Shown: positions 37,335 through 48,204, counted from the stretch's first letter. The stretch is DNA of 64,000 nt from Anagrus nilaparvatae (GCA_022575985.1 JAKSXM010000137.1:16572001-16636000), one strand, 5' to 3'. The notes: a model not told the origin generated them from the letters alone. Made by a program: numbers and translations.

Positions 37335-38805
37335 TTATTAGAATTATATATTTCCTGAAAGCTAATCTAATAAAGTTAATAATAAATTTTTTTATACATC
37401 TATGAAGCTATAAATGATAATATTATTTATTATCATACTTTTATTTGAATATTTTAAAAGGATTAATAAAATACTGTTTTTTTTTAATATTTACATTATT
37501 TAAATTATTTATAATATTTTAAAACTTGTGTCACATTTATTAACCTTTTGAACATTAATTTATTTAAAAAAATATGTTTTTTAATAAAATGTATATGGAT
37601 TATTTCGTGTTAAAATGTTATGAAAATTAGGGTTTTTGCTGTCTTGGTGCGATTAATTATTGGTAAAATGAGTAATACTGTTAAATTTATCGTGAATTCA
37701 CTAAAACAAAATTTTCTCCTGTTATACAGAAGTTCTTAATTGATTAAATAACAATCAAGCTAAAATTTTTCATAATTAACCAAAAAATTTTGTTTTAGAG
37801 GTATATTTCTATAAAAACTGTATTTTACACTTAAAAAAATTAAATTCTCATGAAAGAAAAACAACAAAATTCTAAAAAATTATAATTTTTCAAGCAATAC
37901 CTCATATATAAATCCACACAAACATCTTTATACTAGTATCCATATATAATTTGATTGTAAATATTTCCATTAAATAATCTTGAAAGTTAATCTTAATTGC
38001 AAAAAAATTTTTTTATTAGTCTCATTTGATGCATTTAAAAAGTTTAAGCAATAAAATATTGTCACTATTTATTCATATCTAAAAGTAATTTCTTATTATA
38101 AAATATAATCAATTTAAAAACTAACTATTTGGAATTAAAGAAAAATAAATAAAAGTTAATTCCAACGGGAAAATATATATAAATTTTAAATCATATAAAA
38201 CTAATGATAGAAGTCACACATATAAACGTGTACCATTATGATTATATTTATATCAACATCCTTACAATTTTTTTTTAAATATCTATGAGATTTAACCTTC
38301 ATGACATTTCACACACAAATACAATATGAATATAATTTTCTAAGAATATTTTCACTATTACAGCTACCGTGAATAATATATTACTGTAGTATTTGTAAGA
38401 CATTATTTTATAGATAGCATTGTACACATAAATAAATACCATGGAGATGTAAAAACTACTTATGAAACTTAGTATAAACATCTATTCTAACATCTTTCAC
38501 TCTTATACTGTAATAACAAGTTAAGTTCGCAAAGAAAGTGTCAAGAGAAAAACGAAAACTACTTATTACATACTGATTTATGTTAAGGCTTTTTTGTAAT
38601 CGTGTCAGGCATAAAATTTATATAAAAACATCATGTATGACAAACGATAAATTTTTTTTGGAATTTTAAAAATTTTTGTAAAATTAAAAAAATAACGAAA
38701 AATGATAAATCTTGTTGAAAAATAAATGTAATAATAGCTTTAATGAAAGTTTTGACTTTTTATTGGAATATCTACTTAAAATATTGCCCCCCTATAGTGT
38801 ATTAT
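37335..38805. other. AT-rich noncoding DNA
   Basis: No gene or repeat with definable ends. The minus-strand frame at 38,299-38,481 is hydrophobic low complexity. Confidence 0.5.
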
Positions 38806-38809
38806 TAAA

Positions 38810-39085
38810 TATTCCAGTGAAATCGCGATTGCAGGTGTTTAATTACTGGTCGTCATAAGTTTTGGTCATGTAAAAATTTTCTAGCTTGCTGATCACAAAT
38901 TTCAGGGTATTTTTTGGAAGATATGGATTGCATACCCTTAAATTTTTTGCAAATTGACAATAAAAACGGTTATTTTTTATGTATTCGAACTTTAAGTATC
39001 CATATTTAGTTTGTATGGGTTTTTGGGTCGGTAATCAATAGTTTTGGGGCCCTGCCAACTAGAAATTGGTGCTTCACTTGAGTAT
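38810..39085. mobile_element. Decayed short family B derivative
   Basis: Begins 'tattccagtgaaatcgcgatt', a diverged B terminus, and carries 'ggtgtttaattactggtcgtcataag' and 'gggtcggtaatcaatag', aligned with the first half of the copy at 16,029. It ends near 'ttcacttgagta' without the matching right arm, so about 170 bp are missing. Confidence 0.55.
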
Positions 39086-39409
39086 AAAGTCATAATTTTA
39101 CTCCAAATCAGCTATTATCTATACTTTCAAGAATACATAATTAATCTGTAAGGTTTCGGTCAATTCAAATTAAATATTTATATTTATAGAATTTTATAGA
39201 ATTTTATTTATAGAATTTTTTACGTTATTTTTAAATCCTTAAAATTTTACTTTAACTTAATGACACCCGGAAGAAAAGATTTTTTTGAGTTTAAAAATGG
39301 TTTATTGAAGATTATTGCAGGACTTAAACAACAAAAAAAATTTTCTAAAGGATAACCAAAAAAAAAATGTCTAAAGAAAGGGTTGCACGAGAATTGGCGG
39401 CGTACTTAC

Positions 39410-39452
39410 CTGTAATCAAAATGACGTAAAATCTTCAAAACAGAATTTAGTA
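39410..39452 (-). CDS. Candidate 43-bp micro-exon of an unidentified minus-strand gene
   Basis: On the minus strand a model acceptor ('tttttttgccctctag') and a perfect donor (GATTACAG|gtaagtacgcc) bracket 43 bp. One frame is open and would enter in phase 1 and leave in phase 2, encoding LNSVLKILRHFDY plus split codons. The other two frames have stops. Both splice sites are the best pair I saw outside the receptors. No connecting exon is identified, so this is a proposal only. It would be on the same strand as the 24,190 candidate. Confidence 0.3.
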
Positions 39453-39459
39453 CTAGAGG

Positions 39460-40440
39460 GCAAAAAAATATGTAACATAAAGTATAATCATTTTTCCATG
39501 TATACTATATTTATACGATTTCTTATGTGCTTTAAGACTTTTTTCTTGCAATGGGAGGAACTACAATTTTTTTTTCAACTTTAAAAAAATTGCTTTAGAA
39601 TTAACGCCAAAGAAAGAAAAGTTACGAGCGACGAAAGGTACCAATAATATTCCCATTTATTTCAAAATGTTGTATAGATTTCTGGTGTTATATACCATAA
39701 AAATAAACTGAAATGAGAAGAAGAAGATATTATTGAGACGTTCTAACGACTAATTTTATTTTTTTATTACCGCCGTTTTTTTTTTAATACAAGTATTACG
39801 TACACCTGTTTTATTTTTTTGTTTTGATAAAAAAATAAGAAAGAAGTTAATCATTTACAAAAGGGTTAATTAGTAAATTGTATATAAAAAAAGTTTAAAC
39901 GTCAATTACAGCGAATGAAGCAATAATCATTAATTAATTGAATTATAAAAATATAGTACACATGTTAAGAGTAAATAATTGCTCCTAATCTATCAAAATC
40001 AATAAAAAGGCTAAAAAAAAAAACAAGGCTTACACAAGTAAAAAAGTAGTTTCGAAAATTTGCGAAAAAAGAGAATGAAACACGCCTTACATATAAAGTA
40101 ATAAATTCCTATTATCATCTACTATATTTTGAACAAAAAGAATTAAGATCCCATCTTTAAAAAAACAAAAAGCAAGGAATAAATCCATCTTTGTTGGTTT
40201 CCCCCAATTTGCCGGAAATTACAGTGTTGTTATTAACTGTAATCGTGAATGATCGAATAATCAAGGTATACCACTACTATATTTATAGACGTTGCCTCCA
40301 TGATCGAACTTCTGGGAGGGCGTAAGCGTAAAGTGTTTCGCCTATTTTCTATAATCCTTTTTGATGATAATATATAATAGAGAATATTTTTTATATCTAT
40401 AAAACATTTATGTGTTGGATTATTGACTTCATATATTGTG
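39460..40440. other. AT-rich noncoding DNA
   Basis: No gene or repeat with definable ends. The 3' half of a 114-codon minus-strand frame (40,233-40,577) falls here; it is discussed with the next entry. Confidence 0.4.
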
Positions 40441-40443
40441 TAA

Positions 40444-40620
40444 ATGTGTGTATATGAAAGGGCAGATGATAGCCCTTGGGGTATCCTCAACAAAATTAAG
40501 CAGTTATACGACCAAACTAATAACATATTTAGGATTCGGCAGAACGCGTCCCCACTCGCGACCTCCCAAGTTGGCACACTCCGTGTTATAAGACCGGGCG
40601 CCGATTCCTCAAATAATTTT
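40444..40620 (+). CDS. Unassigned GC-rich island with overlapping open frames
   Basis: The stretch 40,460-40,612 is far richer in GC than its surroundings. On the plus strand it reads as a protein-like frame (contains DDSPWGILNKIKQLYDQTNN and ASPLATSQVGTLRVIRPG). On the minus strand the same island starts a 114-codon frame (MPTWEVASGDAFCRILN...) that continues into AT-rich text. Neither resembles a family I know. No convincing acceptor or donor borders the plus-strand frame. It may be an exon, an old transposon fragment or a regulatory island. Confidence 0.25.
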
Positions 40621-40659
40621 ATACTATTTTTTGTTTTTTTTTTCCCTTATTTTTGACAA

Positions 40660-41880
40660 TTTCGTGTTTATATATAAATATATATATTATAAAAAAGCAT
40701 CTGCATACTTGTATTTATTTTTTAATTTCTTTTGTATTGCCCTCTCGTGCTTCTGATGCTGTAAGAGATTTAATTTTTGATTTTTTTTCTCATTGACTTG
40801 TATACCTTTATAAATATATTTGGCAAACGTTCCACACGCGTCTTACATGCACGATATATACATATATGTATAAGAATCTTTTTTTTTATAGTAGTACTTG
40901 GTTATTAAATTATTAAGGGACGATGTTGTATATTTAAAGTGCCTAATAAACTTGAAACATGTATCTTAATACAGGTGGTCTCTTTTGAATATATTCATTT
41001 TAAAAATATTCATTTTCGACATGTATTTCTTTATTATTTAACATAAAAAACACGTTGATCATTTTATATATATATTTAAATTTTATGGGTAGAGTATTTT
41101 CTTGTAATAATTGGTAAGATAATTATTAAGGATGCGAAAATTTCATGATAATGTCTTAACTTTATGTAGATTGTCGTTATTCTTGCAATGGGATACAACT
41201 TAATTGAAAGATTTTTTGATTTTAACGAAATAATAGTGTTTTATTTGTATTGGCAGAATCATATTAGAAAATGTAAAATTTAAGAAACACTGTGATTCGA
41301 CTCCATTACCTTTTAATTTTATCAAATTTTGAGAATATTAAGCTTGATTTTTGAAATACTTTCCAGAAAAATGTTATTTGAGAGAATCGTGGAGAACGAA
41401 ATTATACTCGCAAGTAAAATGTCCACGAACTTATATATAAACTAAAGTTAAAAGCAAAGAATATGCATATTGATTTACAAAATACATAGTATAAATTTTA
41501 AAAAAATTACTATTTTATAATATTATTAAGTTGTGCATCAACATAGGTAGCTGGTTCTTGATGTTGATTTCAAGATGTTAGAATTTATAGAATAACTTAT
41601 AGAATAATTAGTCTAATTTCTATTATTAATAGTATTGCGTTATGTTGCAATAATAATTTTGGGCGGCCCTTTGGAATTCAGAACCGCTGATATACAATCC
41701 TTGCATTTTGACGAAATTCAAAAAAATAAATCTCATTTTCATAAAATTGAAAATAAAATTTAAAGTAAGACTAAATAACACGTGTCCCACAGATGAGACA
41801 TAATTACTAAAAAATACCTTTAAAAAAAAATATAATAATAATATTAAATTTAAAATTTATAATATTATTTTTATAATTAT
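40660..41880. other. AT-rich noncoding DNA
   Basis: No gene, RNA or repeat supported. Confidence 0.5.
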
Positions 41881-41882
41881 AG

Positions 41883-42040
41883 TCCTGTCGCCAGCAATGC
41901 TATTTAATGCATTAAAATCCTAAAATACCATAAAAGCTCCATGGAAAAAAATGGATGGTATTTATGTTTTTTGATCCGCTAAACACGAATCCGGGGTCTA
42001 TTTTGCAAAATTCGTGGTCAATTTATTCATTTTATGCTGA
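41883..42040 (+). repeat. Decayed partial copy of the 18,981 palindromic element
   Basis: 'cctgtcgccagcaatgcta' followed by 'aaaatggatggtatttatg', 'gatccgctaaacacgaatccggggtc' and 'aaattcgtggtcaattta' align with the left arm of 18,981-19,302. The right arm is gone. It lies about 160 bp upstream of the conserved promoter block of the first odorant receptor. Confidence 0.6.
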
Positions 42041-42201
42041 TTTTGATGATTATTTTGCATCATATATTTTTAATCGTAATGTATATTTTTTATCCTAATG
42101 AAATTGAATTTTTTATCTTATCACCTTCGATACAGTTAATTTTTTCTAAATAAAAAACTCATTGATGTAATGAATTTTTCTTAATAATAAATAACGATTA
42201 T

Positions 42202-42250
42202 AGTTACAATGCAAAAAAACAAAGTTACTGTAACCATTAGTTAAACAATT
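42202..42250 (+). promoter_or_regulatory. Conserved upstream block of odorant receptor 1
   Basis: 'agttacaatgcaaaaaaa' and 'accattagttaaacaa' lie 26-74 bp before the ATG. The same words, in the same order, precede the second receptor (45,936-45,990: 'agttacagtgcaaaaaaa', 'accattagttaaccaa'). Weaker similarity extends about 80 bp further upstream ('aaaactcatt'). It may mark the core promoter and 5' untranslated region; 'attagtt' loosely resembles an arthropod initiator. Confidence 0.45.
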
Positions 42251-42275
42251 GTCCTTAAGCATACAATCTATCAAA

Positions 42276-43666
42276 ATGAAAACAGAAAATTTTATTTTTA
42301 AAATTTTGCCATTTACTGGATTTTGGAAACCTAAAAGTTTTAAATATTTTCCAAAATTATCATCATTACTTTATAATTTTTACACAGTATTTATTGGATT
42401 AGCAACACTTATTTATTTAATTTTACAGACTTTATATTTAATAAATATATCTAATGACCTCAAAAAATTCAATAATGCTTTATTTGTGTTTTTGACAATA
42501 TTAAATACATTTATAAAATCAATTCATTTATTGACAAATAAAAAAGAAATAATTAATTTATACGAAATATTAAACATGCCTTCATTTAAATCAGCTTCTG
42601 CAAAGGAGGAAAGTATTAAAAATAAATCAAATAAATTTCTCAGGTATGTGCTAACAAATTTATTTAAATCAATCAAACAGATATTAATTTTTTTACAGAT
42701 TTTTAATAAAATTAGTCTTGATAATATCATGGTTCGATGTGTTTTGTGAAATAGTATCTTCACATTTCTATTACAAAAAAAATAAAAAACTACCATTATC
42801 AATATGGATACCGTGTGAATTATCTGGATTTACATATTTTTTAATATATTTTTGGTCTTTCATTCTTGCTTATTCATCGAGTTTAGTTATTATTCTGAGT
42901 AATGGAATATTATGCAGTCACATTATTTATGCAAGTATCCAATTTGACATTCTAAAATTACGATTGATGGGACTTAAAAATTGTAAACAAAAGTTACAAA
43001 AAAAATTGATTATACAGGCAGTTAAACATCATTTGGATATATTCGAGTATGCATTTTTTATTAATAACTTATATTAATTTATTAATAATTTATTATTTAA
43101 TTCAGTTACACTGACCGAATAAATAAAGTTTTTCAAACTGTTATGATTGCATTTTTTTGTTGTATTGCTCTGACTATAACAGCATCTATATTTCATATTT
43201 CAGTAGCATACAAAAATATTGGTGAAGCAGCAGTTTCAATATTGTACTTTTTTACAGTTTTAAACCAATTATTTTGGCTGAGCTATTTTGGAAATAAACT
43301 TTATGATAAGGTTAACATATTTAATAAATTACATTTTTTTTTTTCAAATTAGTTTTGAATTATTAATAAAAGTTATTAATTTAAAATAATTAAATATTAC
43401 AGAGTTTGAGTGTATCTGATATTATATCGGAAATAGATTTGACTATTTTAACAAATGAATCAAAAAAATTTTTGATTCTTATGATGATTCGTTCAAATAA
43501 GCCTGTAGTTATTGGTATTAAATTTTGGTTCAACTTAAATTATGTGTCATTTAAGATTGTAAGTACAATTTTTAAAAATTATAATCTTAGCTTGTTTGGA
43601 TTTTCAAATACTAACAGAAAATTGGTGTTATATTTACCAAAAAAAATAAAATTAAAAATTTTTTAG
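42276..43666 (+). CDS. Odorant receptor (7tm_6), gene 1 of a tandem pair
   Basis: Insect odorant receptor: a seven-helix protein with inverted topology that forms ligand-gated cation channels with the co-receptor Orco in sensory neuron dendrites. Exons 42,276-42,643; 42,699-43,046; 43,106-43,310; 43,403-43,666; introns of 55, 59 and 92 bp, all GT-AG; phases 2, 2, 0. The spliced frame is intact, 394 residues, the usual family length. The N terminus is MKTENFIFKILPFTGFWKPK. Hydrophobic helices lie at roughly 30-55, 65-87, 123-148, 165-198, 252-275 and 283-305. The C-terminal signature KKFLILMMIRSNKP lies near 327-340. The start is the first in-frame ATG and aligns with gene 2. A consensus donor (ATT|gtaagt, 43,559) near the end suggests a further short last exon, not located, so the last residues are uncertain. 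It is not a recognised orthologue; the ligand is unknown. Confidence 0.92.
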
Positions 43667-43669
43667 CTC

Positions 43670-44840
43670 ATTTAATCGGTATTAAATTAAACAGTTCTTA
43701 TGCAGATAATATTAGAATCCATAAGAATCAATACAGTCTTCAGATGATCAATTAGGATATTTAGAAACGATCTAATGAGCTAAAATTTTGTGTTTTTAAT
43801 TTTTTTTTGATTTAGTAACGCCTAATTTTTCTTGGTAATTGAGATTCTTGACAACTTTTAAAATTATTTCAAAGTTAGTATCTATAAACCTTGTATTTTC
43901 ACAATACAGATCATAAAAACTTCATATAATGTATTTAATTTTTTACGAAAAATGCAACTCAAATAATGAAGTTTAGAATTTAATTATTAGATGCAGTTCG
44001 CAATAAAGAATACGATAAAGCTACAACTTATGCAATAATACCTTTAACTAGCAGGATAAAATTGAGCTTAACCCAACCTAATAAAATGAGAGTATATTAC
44101 TTATAGATACCGTCAATGATGGGTAGAGTGAAACTGGCTATATTTAGGAAAAAGTGAAAGTTAAATAAAAGTTAATTTTTTAATTTTGGGGTCTTGAAAG
44201 CTTTGATTAGATTCAGTTCAATATCAATATGTAAATAAGAAGTATAAATCGATCTATTAATAATAGTTCAGACTCTATGAACATGTTCCATGTTAAAATT
44301 GATGAATAATTTTAATGCATTTGTCTTACTTTTATCTAAATTTAGTGCTGATTATTTGAAAATTTTAATTGATGGATTAATATTATTTGTTGCAAAATAT
44401 CCTTGAAATTAAAAAAACATAAAAAAATAATGTTATGAATTTATTTATTAAACCTTTTGTTGTGTAACTGAAAAAAGAGTAACATTTATAATAAAAAAAT
44501 TTTTTTTACCTCCTCCACGGTTATTTTAGGAGAAGTTTTGACTCACTATAATTAGCCATTCTATATCCATAATTATCTTTTATGAAAAAAATTCAATATT
44601 TTATTATATAATTATCAGAAAATAGAATTTTAAAATATTTTAGCTTTGCTTCCAAAATATCGAAGAAAAAACCTTTAAAAAGGCGAGTGTTTCTTTATTT
44701 CCCAGTTATTTTGGGTTCTGGATTCAGATTCAGCGACTCTAAAAATTTGAAGTAAACCTAATATCAACTTTGTTGTCAACTTCGCCCCCCCCCCCCGGAT
44801 TTAACTTTACTGGAGGAGTTGCTATGATTAATATTAAAAT
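43670..44840. other. Intergenic DNA between the two odorant receptor genes
   Basis: AT-rich, with a small family A end fragment at 44,277-44,300 ('gaacatgttccatgttaaaat') and a C9-10 run near 44,785. If receptor 1 has a last exon spliced from 43,559, it should lie at the start of this stretch; acceptor-like 'tttttag' is present near 43,660, but no phase-compatible exon is convincing. Confidence 0.5.
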
Positions 44841-44843
44841 ATT

Positions 44844-45623
44844 TACTCCAGTCAACATACGGGGGAGGGGGAGAGGGTTGTATTTTCACTGGTGAACACA
44901 AGATTTGCTCTACTATAGGTTTTTTGGATCCCTGAACACGAAAATTGGGGTCATTTCGTAAAGAAATGAGGGCTTCACCCTTAAATTTGCAAAAACTACC
45001 CCCAAAAAGGTTTTTTTTCACATATTCGCACTTCAAGCGCTCAGATTTGCACCACTAACCAAGAATTTTGACTTCATTTTCATAAATAATCAATATTTCA
45101 CCCTTAAAATAACTAAAACTACCCCTTAAAGGGGTGTCTTTGTTATTTTCGCACTTTGAGAGTCCAGGATATCCCCATATAGGTTTTCGGGTCGCTATTC
45201 AAGAATTTGGACTCCTTTTTTGTGGTGAAGTATTGATTATTTCTTTTAAAAGAAGTCGAAATTCTTGAATAGCGACCCAAAAAACCTATATGGGCACATC
45301 CTGGATGCTCAAAGTGCGAAAATAGAAAAGACACCCCTTTTAGGGGTAGTTTTAGCTATTTTAAGGGTGAAATATTGATTATTTATGAAAAAGAAGTCGT
45401 ATCATTTATAAAAAACCCGTATGGTGCAAATCTGAGCGCTCAAAGTGCTAATATGTAAAAAAATCCATTTTTGGGGGTAGTTTTTGCAAATTTAAGGGTG
45501 AAGCCCCCATTTCTTTACGAAATAGCCCCGATTTTCGTGTTCAGCGACCCAAAAAACCTATAGTAGAGCAAATCTCGTGTTTGCCAGTGAAAATACAACC
45601 AAACCCATACTTTGACTGGTGTA
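44844..45623. mobile_element. Family B foldback element, complete (780 bp, ATT target duplication)
   Basis: Left end TACTCCAGTCAACATACGGG, right end 'cccatactttgactggtgta', inverted repeats with a few mismatches. The direct flanks are ATT on both sides (44,841-44,843 and 45,624-45,626). Long complementary arms carry 'gcaaaaactaccc' and 'gtagtttttgcaaa'. The centre is a palindrome of about 130 bp (45,175-45,305; 'gtcgctattcaagaattt' and 'aaattcttgaatagcgac'). The minus-strand frames at 44,776-45,036 and 45,143-45,334 are products of this structure, not genes. It sits between the two receptor genes, closer to the second. Confidence 0.85.
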
Positions 45624-45935
45624 ATTGCGGAGTTGAATAATTTGAAATACTCTGCAAATTATGCAGTAATTGTATGTAAAATTTATGTTGCTGTACACTC
45701 GCAGATGCAGAAACATCTAATACACTTAAGGTGGTAAATAAAATAATTTTTTTCTTAAAGTACAGTACAGTAAATTTATTTTAGTACCAAGGTTTTTCAA
45801 ATCAATTTATTACACGCTTTTATATTTAGTTAGCCTCGAATAAAATTAATTTGAAAAAAAGTTATTTTATCAAAACTCATTTTATGAAGTATGAAGTTAC
45901 GAAATGTATTTTTATAGAAAACCTTAATTATAACG

Positions 45936-45990
45936 AAAGTTACAGTGCAAAAAAAAAATACTTCCCCAGACCATTAGTTAACCAAGTTCT
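45936..45990 (+). promoter_or_regulatory. Conserved upstream block of odorant receptor 2
   Basis: 'aagttacagtgcaaaaaaaa' then 'accattagttaaccaag', 33-87 bp before the ATG, matches the block before receptor 1. Between it and the true start lies a short upstream open frame (ATG at 45,998, seven codons, MDKLKYF) that receptor 1 lacks. Whether it lies in the transcript is not known. Confidence 0.45.
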
Positions 45991-46022
45991 CTGAAAAATG
46001 GACAAATTAAAATATTTTTAAA

Positions 46023-47443
46023 ATGGAAAAAGATAATTTTATTTTTAAAATATTACCGCTTAGTGGATTTTGGAAGCCAAAAAGTTTTAAATATTTTCCT
46101 AAAATATCATCTTTTCTTTATAATATTTACTCAACTTTTACTGGATTTGCGATATTTTTTTATTTAATTTTACAAACATTTTATTTAATTTATGTATTTA
46201 ACGATATTAAAAAATTTCTTAATGTATTATTTATTTATTTATTAATATTCAACGCTTACGTTAAACTACTAAATTTGGTATTAAATAAAAACAGAATAAC
46301 AAGTTTATCAGAATTTTTAAATAAGTCACCTTTCAAGACAATTTCGTTTGCTGAAAATTTAATTAAGAACAGTTCACATGAAACTATAAGGTAATATTAT
46401 TTATTAAATATTTAAAAACAATTAAAATACATTAATTATTTTAGATTTTTGACTATTTTAATAACAATTAAGGCATTTATTGGAATAAGTTGTGAAATTA
46501 TTTTATCTCATATTTATTATGAAAAAAATAAAAAATTTCCATTTCTTTTATGGATACCATTTGAATTAAACGGATGGAAATATTTTTTAATTTATGTTTG
46601 GATTATTCTTTTTATGTATCCATCAGCACTTATAATTATTATTAGCGATGGGATAATGTGTAGCCATATGATCTATGCTAGTGACCAATTTGATATTTTA
46701 AATCTTCGATTGAAAAAAATTAATAATCGTATACAGTTACAAGAAAAATTTATAATACAGGCTGTCAAACATCATTTAAAAATATTGAAGTATGAATGAT
46801 TTAGACTGTCAGGTTTAAGTGAAATTTTGAAAATTTACAAATTTAAGCTTAATTCATGCACTGGAACCTGACAGTATATTCAATAATTAACTTTTAATAA
46901 AATTTGTTATTAATTTTTTTTAGCTATACTGAAGAAATAAATTGTGTTTTTCAAAATGTTATAATTGTATTTTCTTGTTTTATTGGAGTCTCAATATCAG
47001 CTTCAATATTTCATATTACAATGGCATATAAAAATATTAATGAAGTAACAATTTCAATTTTTATATTTACAACTGTTATTATAGAATTATTTCTCCACGC
47101 TTATTATGGAAATAAACTTTATGAAAAGGTAATTAATTTAATTTTTTCTGAAATCGATAACTTAATTACTAACTTATTTAATAGCAAAATATTATTGTTA
47201 CAGAGTACAAGTTTATCAGATGCAGTTGCGGAAATTGATTATACTATTTTGACGAAAACATCAAAAAAATATTTAATCATGATGATGATACGTTCATCTA
47301 AACCTGTTACTATCGGAAACAATTATTTATTCTCTTTCAATTTAGCTTCTTTTAAAAAAGTGAGTACTAAGTTAAAAATTTATATATTACAGTCGTTGCA
47401 AATAAAACAAACTAGGTTTAAGTTCAATAAAATTCGACCTTAA
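46023..47443 (+). CDS. Odorant receptor (7tm_6), gene 2 of a tandem pair
   Basis: Close paralogue of the gene 2.4 kb upstream, same strand. Exons 46,023-46,390; 46,445-46,789; 46,924-47,128; 47,204-47,443; introns of 54, 134 and 75 bp, GT-AG, phases 2, 2, 0 exactly as in gene 1. Exons 1 and 3 have identical lengths in both genes and exon 2 differs by one codon. The frame is intact, 385 residues. It starts MEKDNFIFKILPLSGFWKPK and carries the C-terminal signature KKYLIMMMIRSSKP. Intron 3 is a multiple of three without a stop, so reading through it would also stay open; the paralogue shows it is an intron. Intron 2 carries a 71-bp inverted-repeat insertion. A donor AAA|gtgagt at 47,360 again suggests a small unlocated last exon. 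The ligand is unknown. Confidence 0.92.
46805..46875. mobile_element. 71-bp inverted-repeat insertion in intron 2 of odorant receptor 2
   Basis: ACTGTCAGGTTTAAGTG at one end and CACTGGAACCTGACAGT at the other are inverted repeats with two mismatches. Intron 2 is 134 bp here and 59 bp in the paralogue; the excess of 75 bp is about the size of this insertion. Very small for a MITE. No target duplication is clear. Confidence 0.6.
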
Positions 47444-47719
47444 ATATTTTTCTTAAAAAATACAGCTAAAAATAGTGCATTTAATCATCCAGTTGCCAAA
47501 ATTTATTTCCCAAATTATATTGCAACGGTAATCTTGTATCGATAAAGTGAAGTTTATTTTTATTTCGTGTAGAAAATATTAGGTAATTTTATAATTTTTG
47601 GGTTAAAGACGCAGTTTTTAGCGTGCTAAATATTTTCTTCCGGAATATTTTTTTTAAAGATAAATGAAATGTAACTTGGTTTTTTTAAAATCAGAAGTGC
47701 CTGTTTGTGTGCGTAAAAT

Positions 47720-48065
47720 ATTAACATGGAACATGTTCATTGGATGGGGTATTTGAAAAAGTTTGGCTCGGCAGGAGGGGGAGTAAAAAAGTGACGTTTT
47801 TAGGGGGGGTGGAAAATTGACGCTTTTAGGGGGGGGGGGTGAAATGGACTTAGAATATTTTCGATTTAGGGACTTAGAATAATTTGAAGTGGGAGTCAGA
47901 TAACAACAACAACTTAGAATACTTTAAGTTTATGGACTTAGTATAGTATATATTTCGGGATTTATTGTAATTTCGGTTTTTGGATTTATTAATATTATGA
48001 GTAAACATGTTCAATGCTCGTTGGTTGTGTAGTTACACAAACAGGTTATAAATTTTTTTTAAATG
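47720..48065 (+). repeat. Family A2 repeat copy
   Basis: Starts 'taacatggaacatgttcattggatggggtatttg', contains G-runs and 'ggacttagaatattttcgatttagg' units, and ends 'gagtaaacatgttcaatgctcgttggttgtgtagttac' plus the 'caggttataaat' arm. Close to the copies at 21,798 and 59,898. It provides the empty site for the family B insertion at 59,920. It begins about 280 bp downstream of the second receptor. Confidence 0.75.
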
Positions 48066-48204
48066 TAAAATATAAAAAAAAATTCAAAAAAACTAAACCA
48101 GATAGAAAAAATTGATAATAGAATCTGATAATCTAAAATTGAATTTGATGATCCTTAAATTGATAAATTCTATTTAGATCCACTTAGCATAGAATGCTGT
48201 GCAG

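Noticed and set aside
42249..42275. A start at 42,249 for odorant receptor 1.
   Set aside because: That codon is TTG. The first ATG (42,276) aligns with the start of receptor 2 and gives the usual short N terminus.
42524..42802. 92-codon minus-strand frame.
   Set aside because: Antisense shadow of receptor 1 exons 1 and 2.
44776..45334. Minus-strand frames of 86 and 63 codons between the receptor genes.
   Set aside because: Both lie largely or wholly within the family B element and consist of its repeated modules.
46904..47443. Reading exon 3, intron 3 and exon 4 of receptor 2 as one 179-codon exon.
   Set aside because: Intron 3 happens to be 75 bp and stop-free, but it has GT-AG borders at the same place and phase as the intron in receptor 1, and its translation is not conserved.
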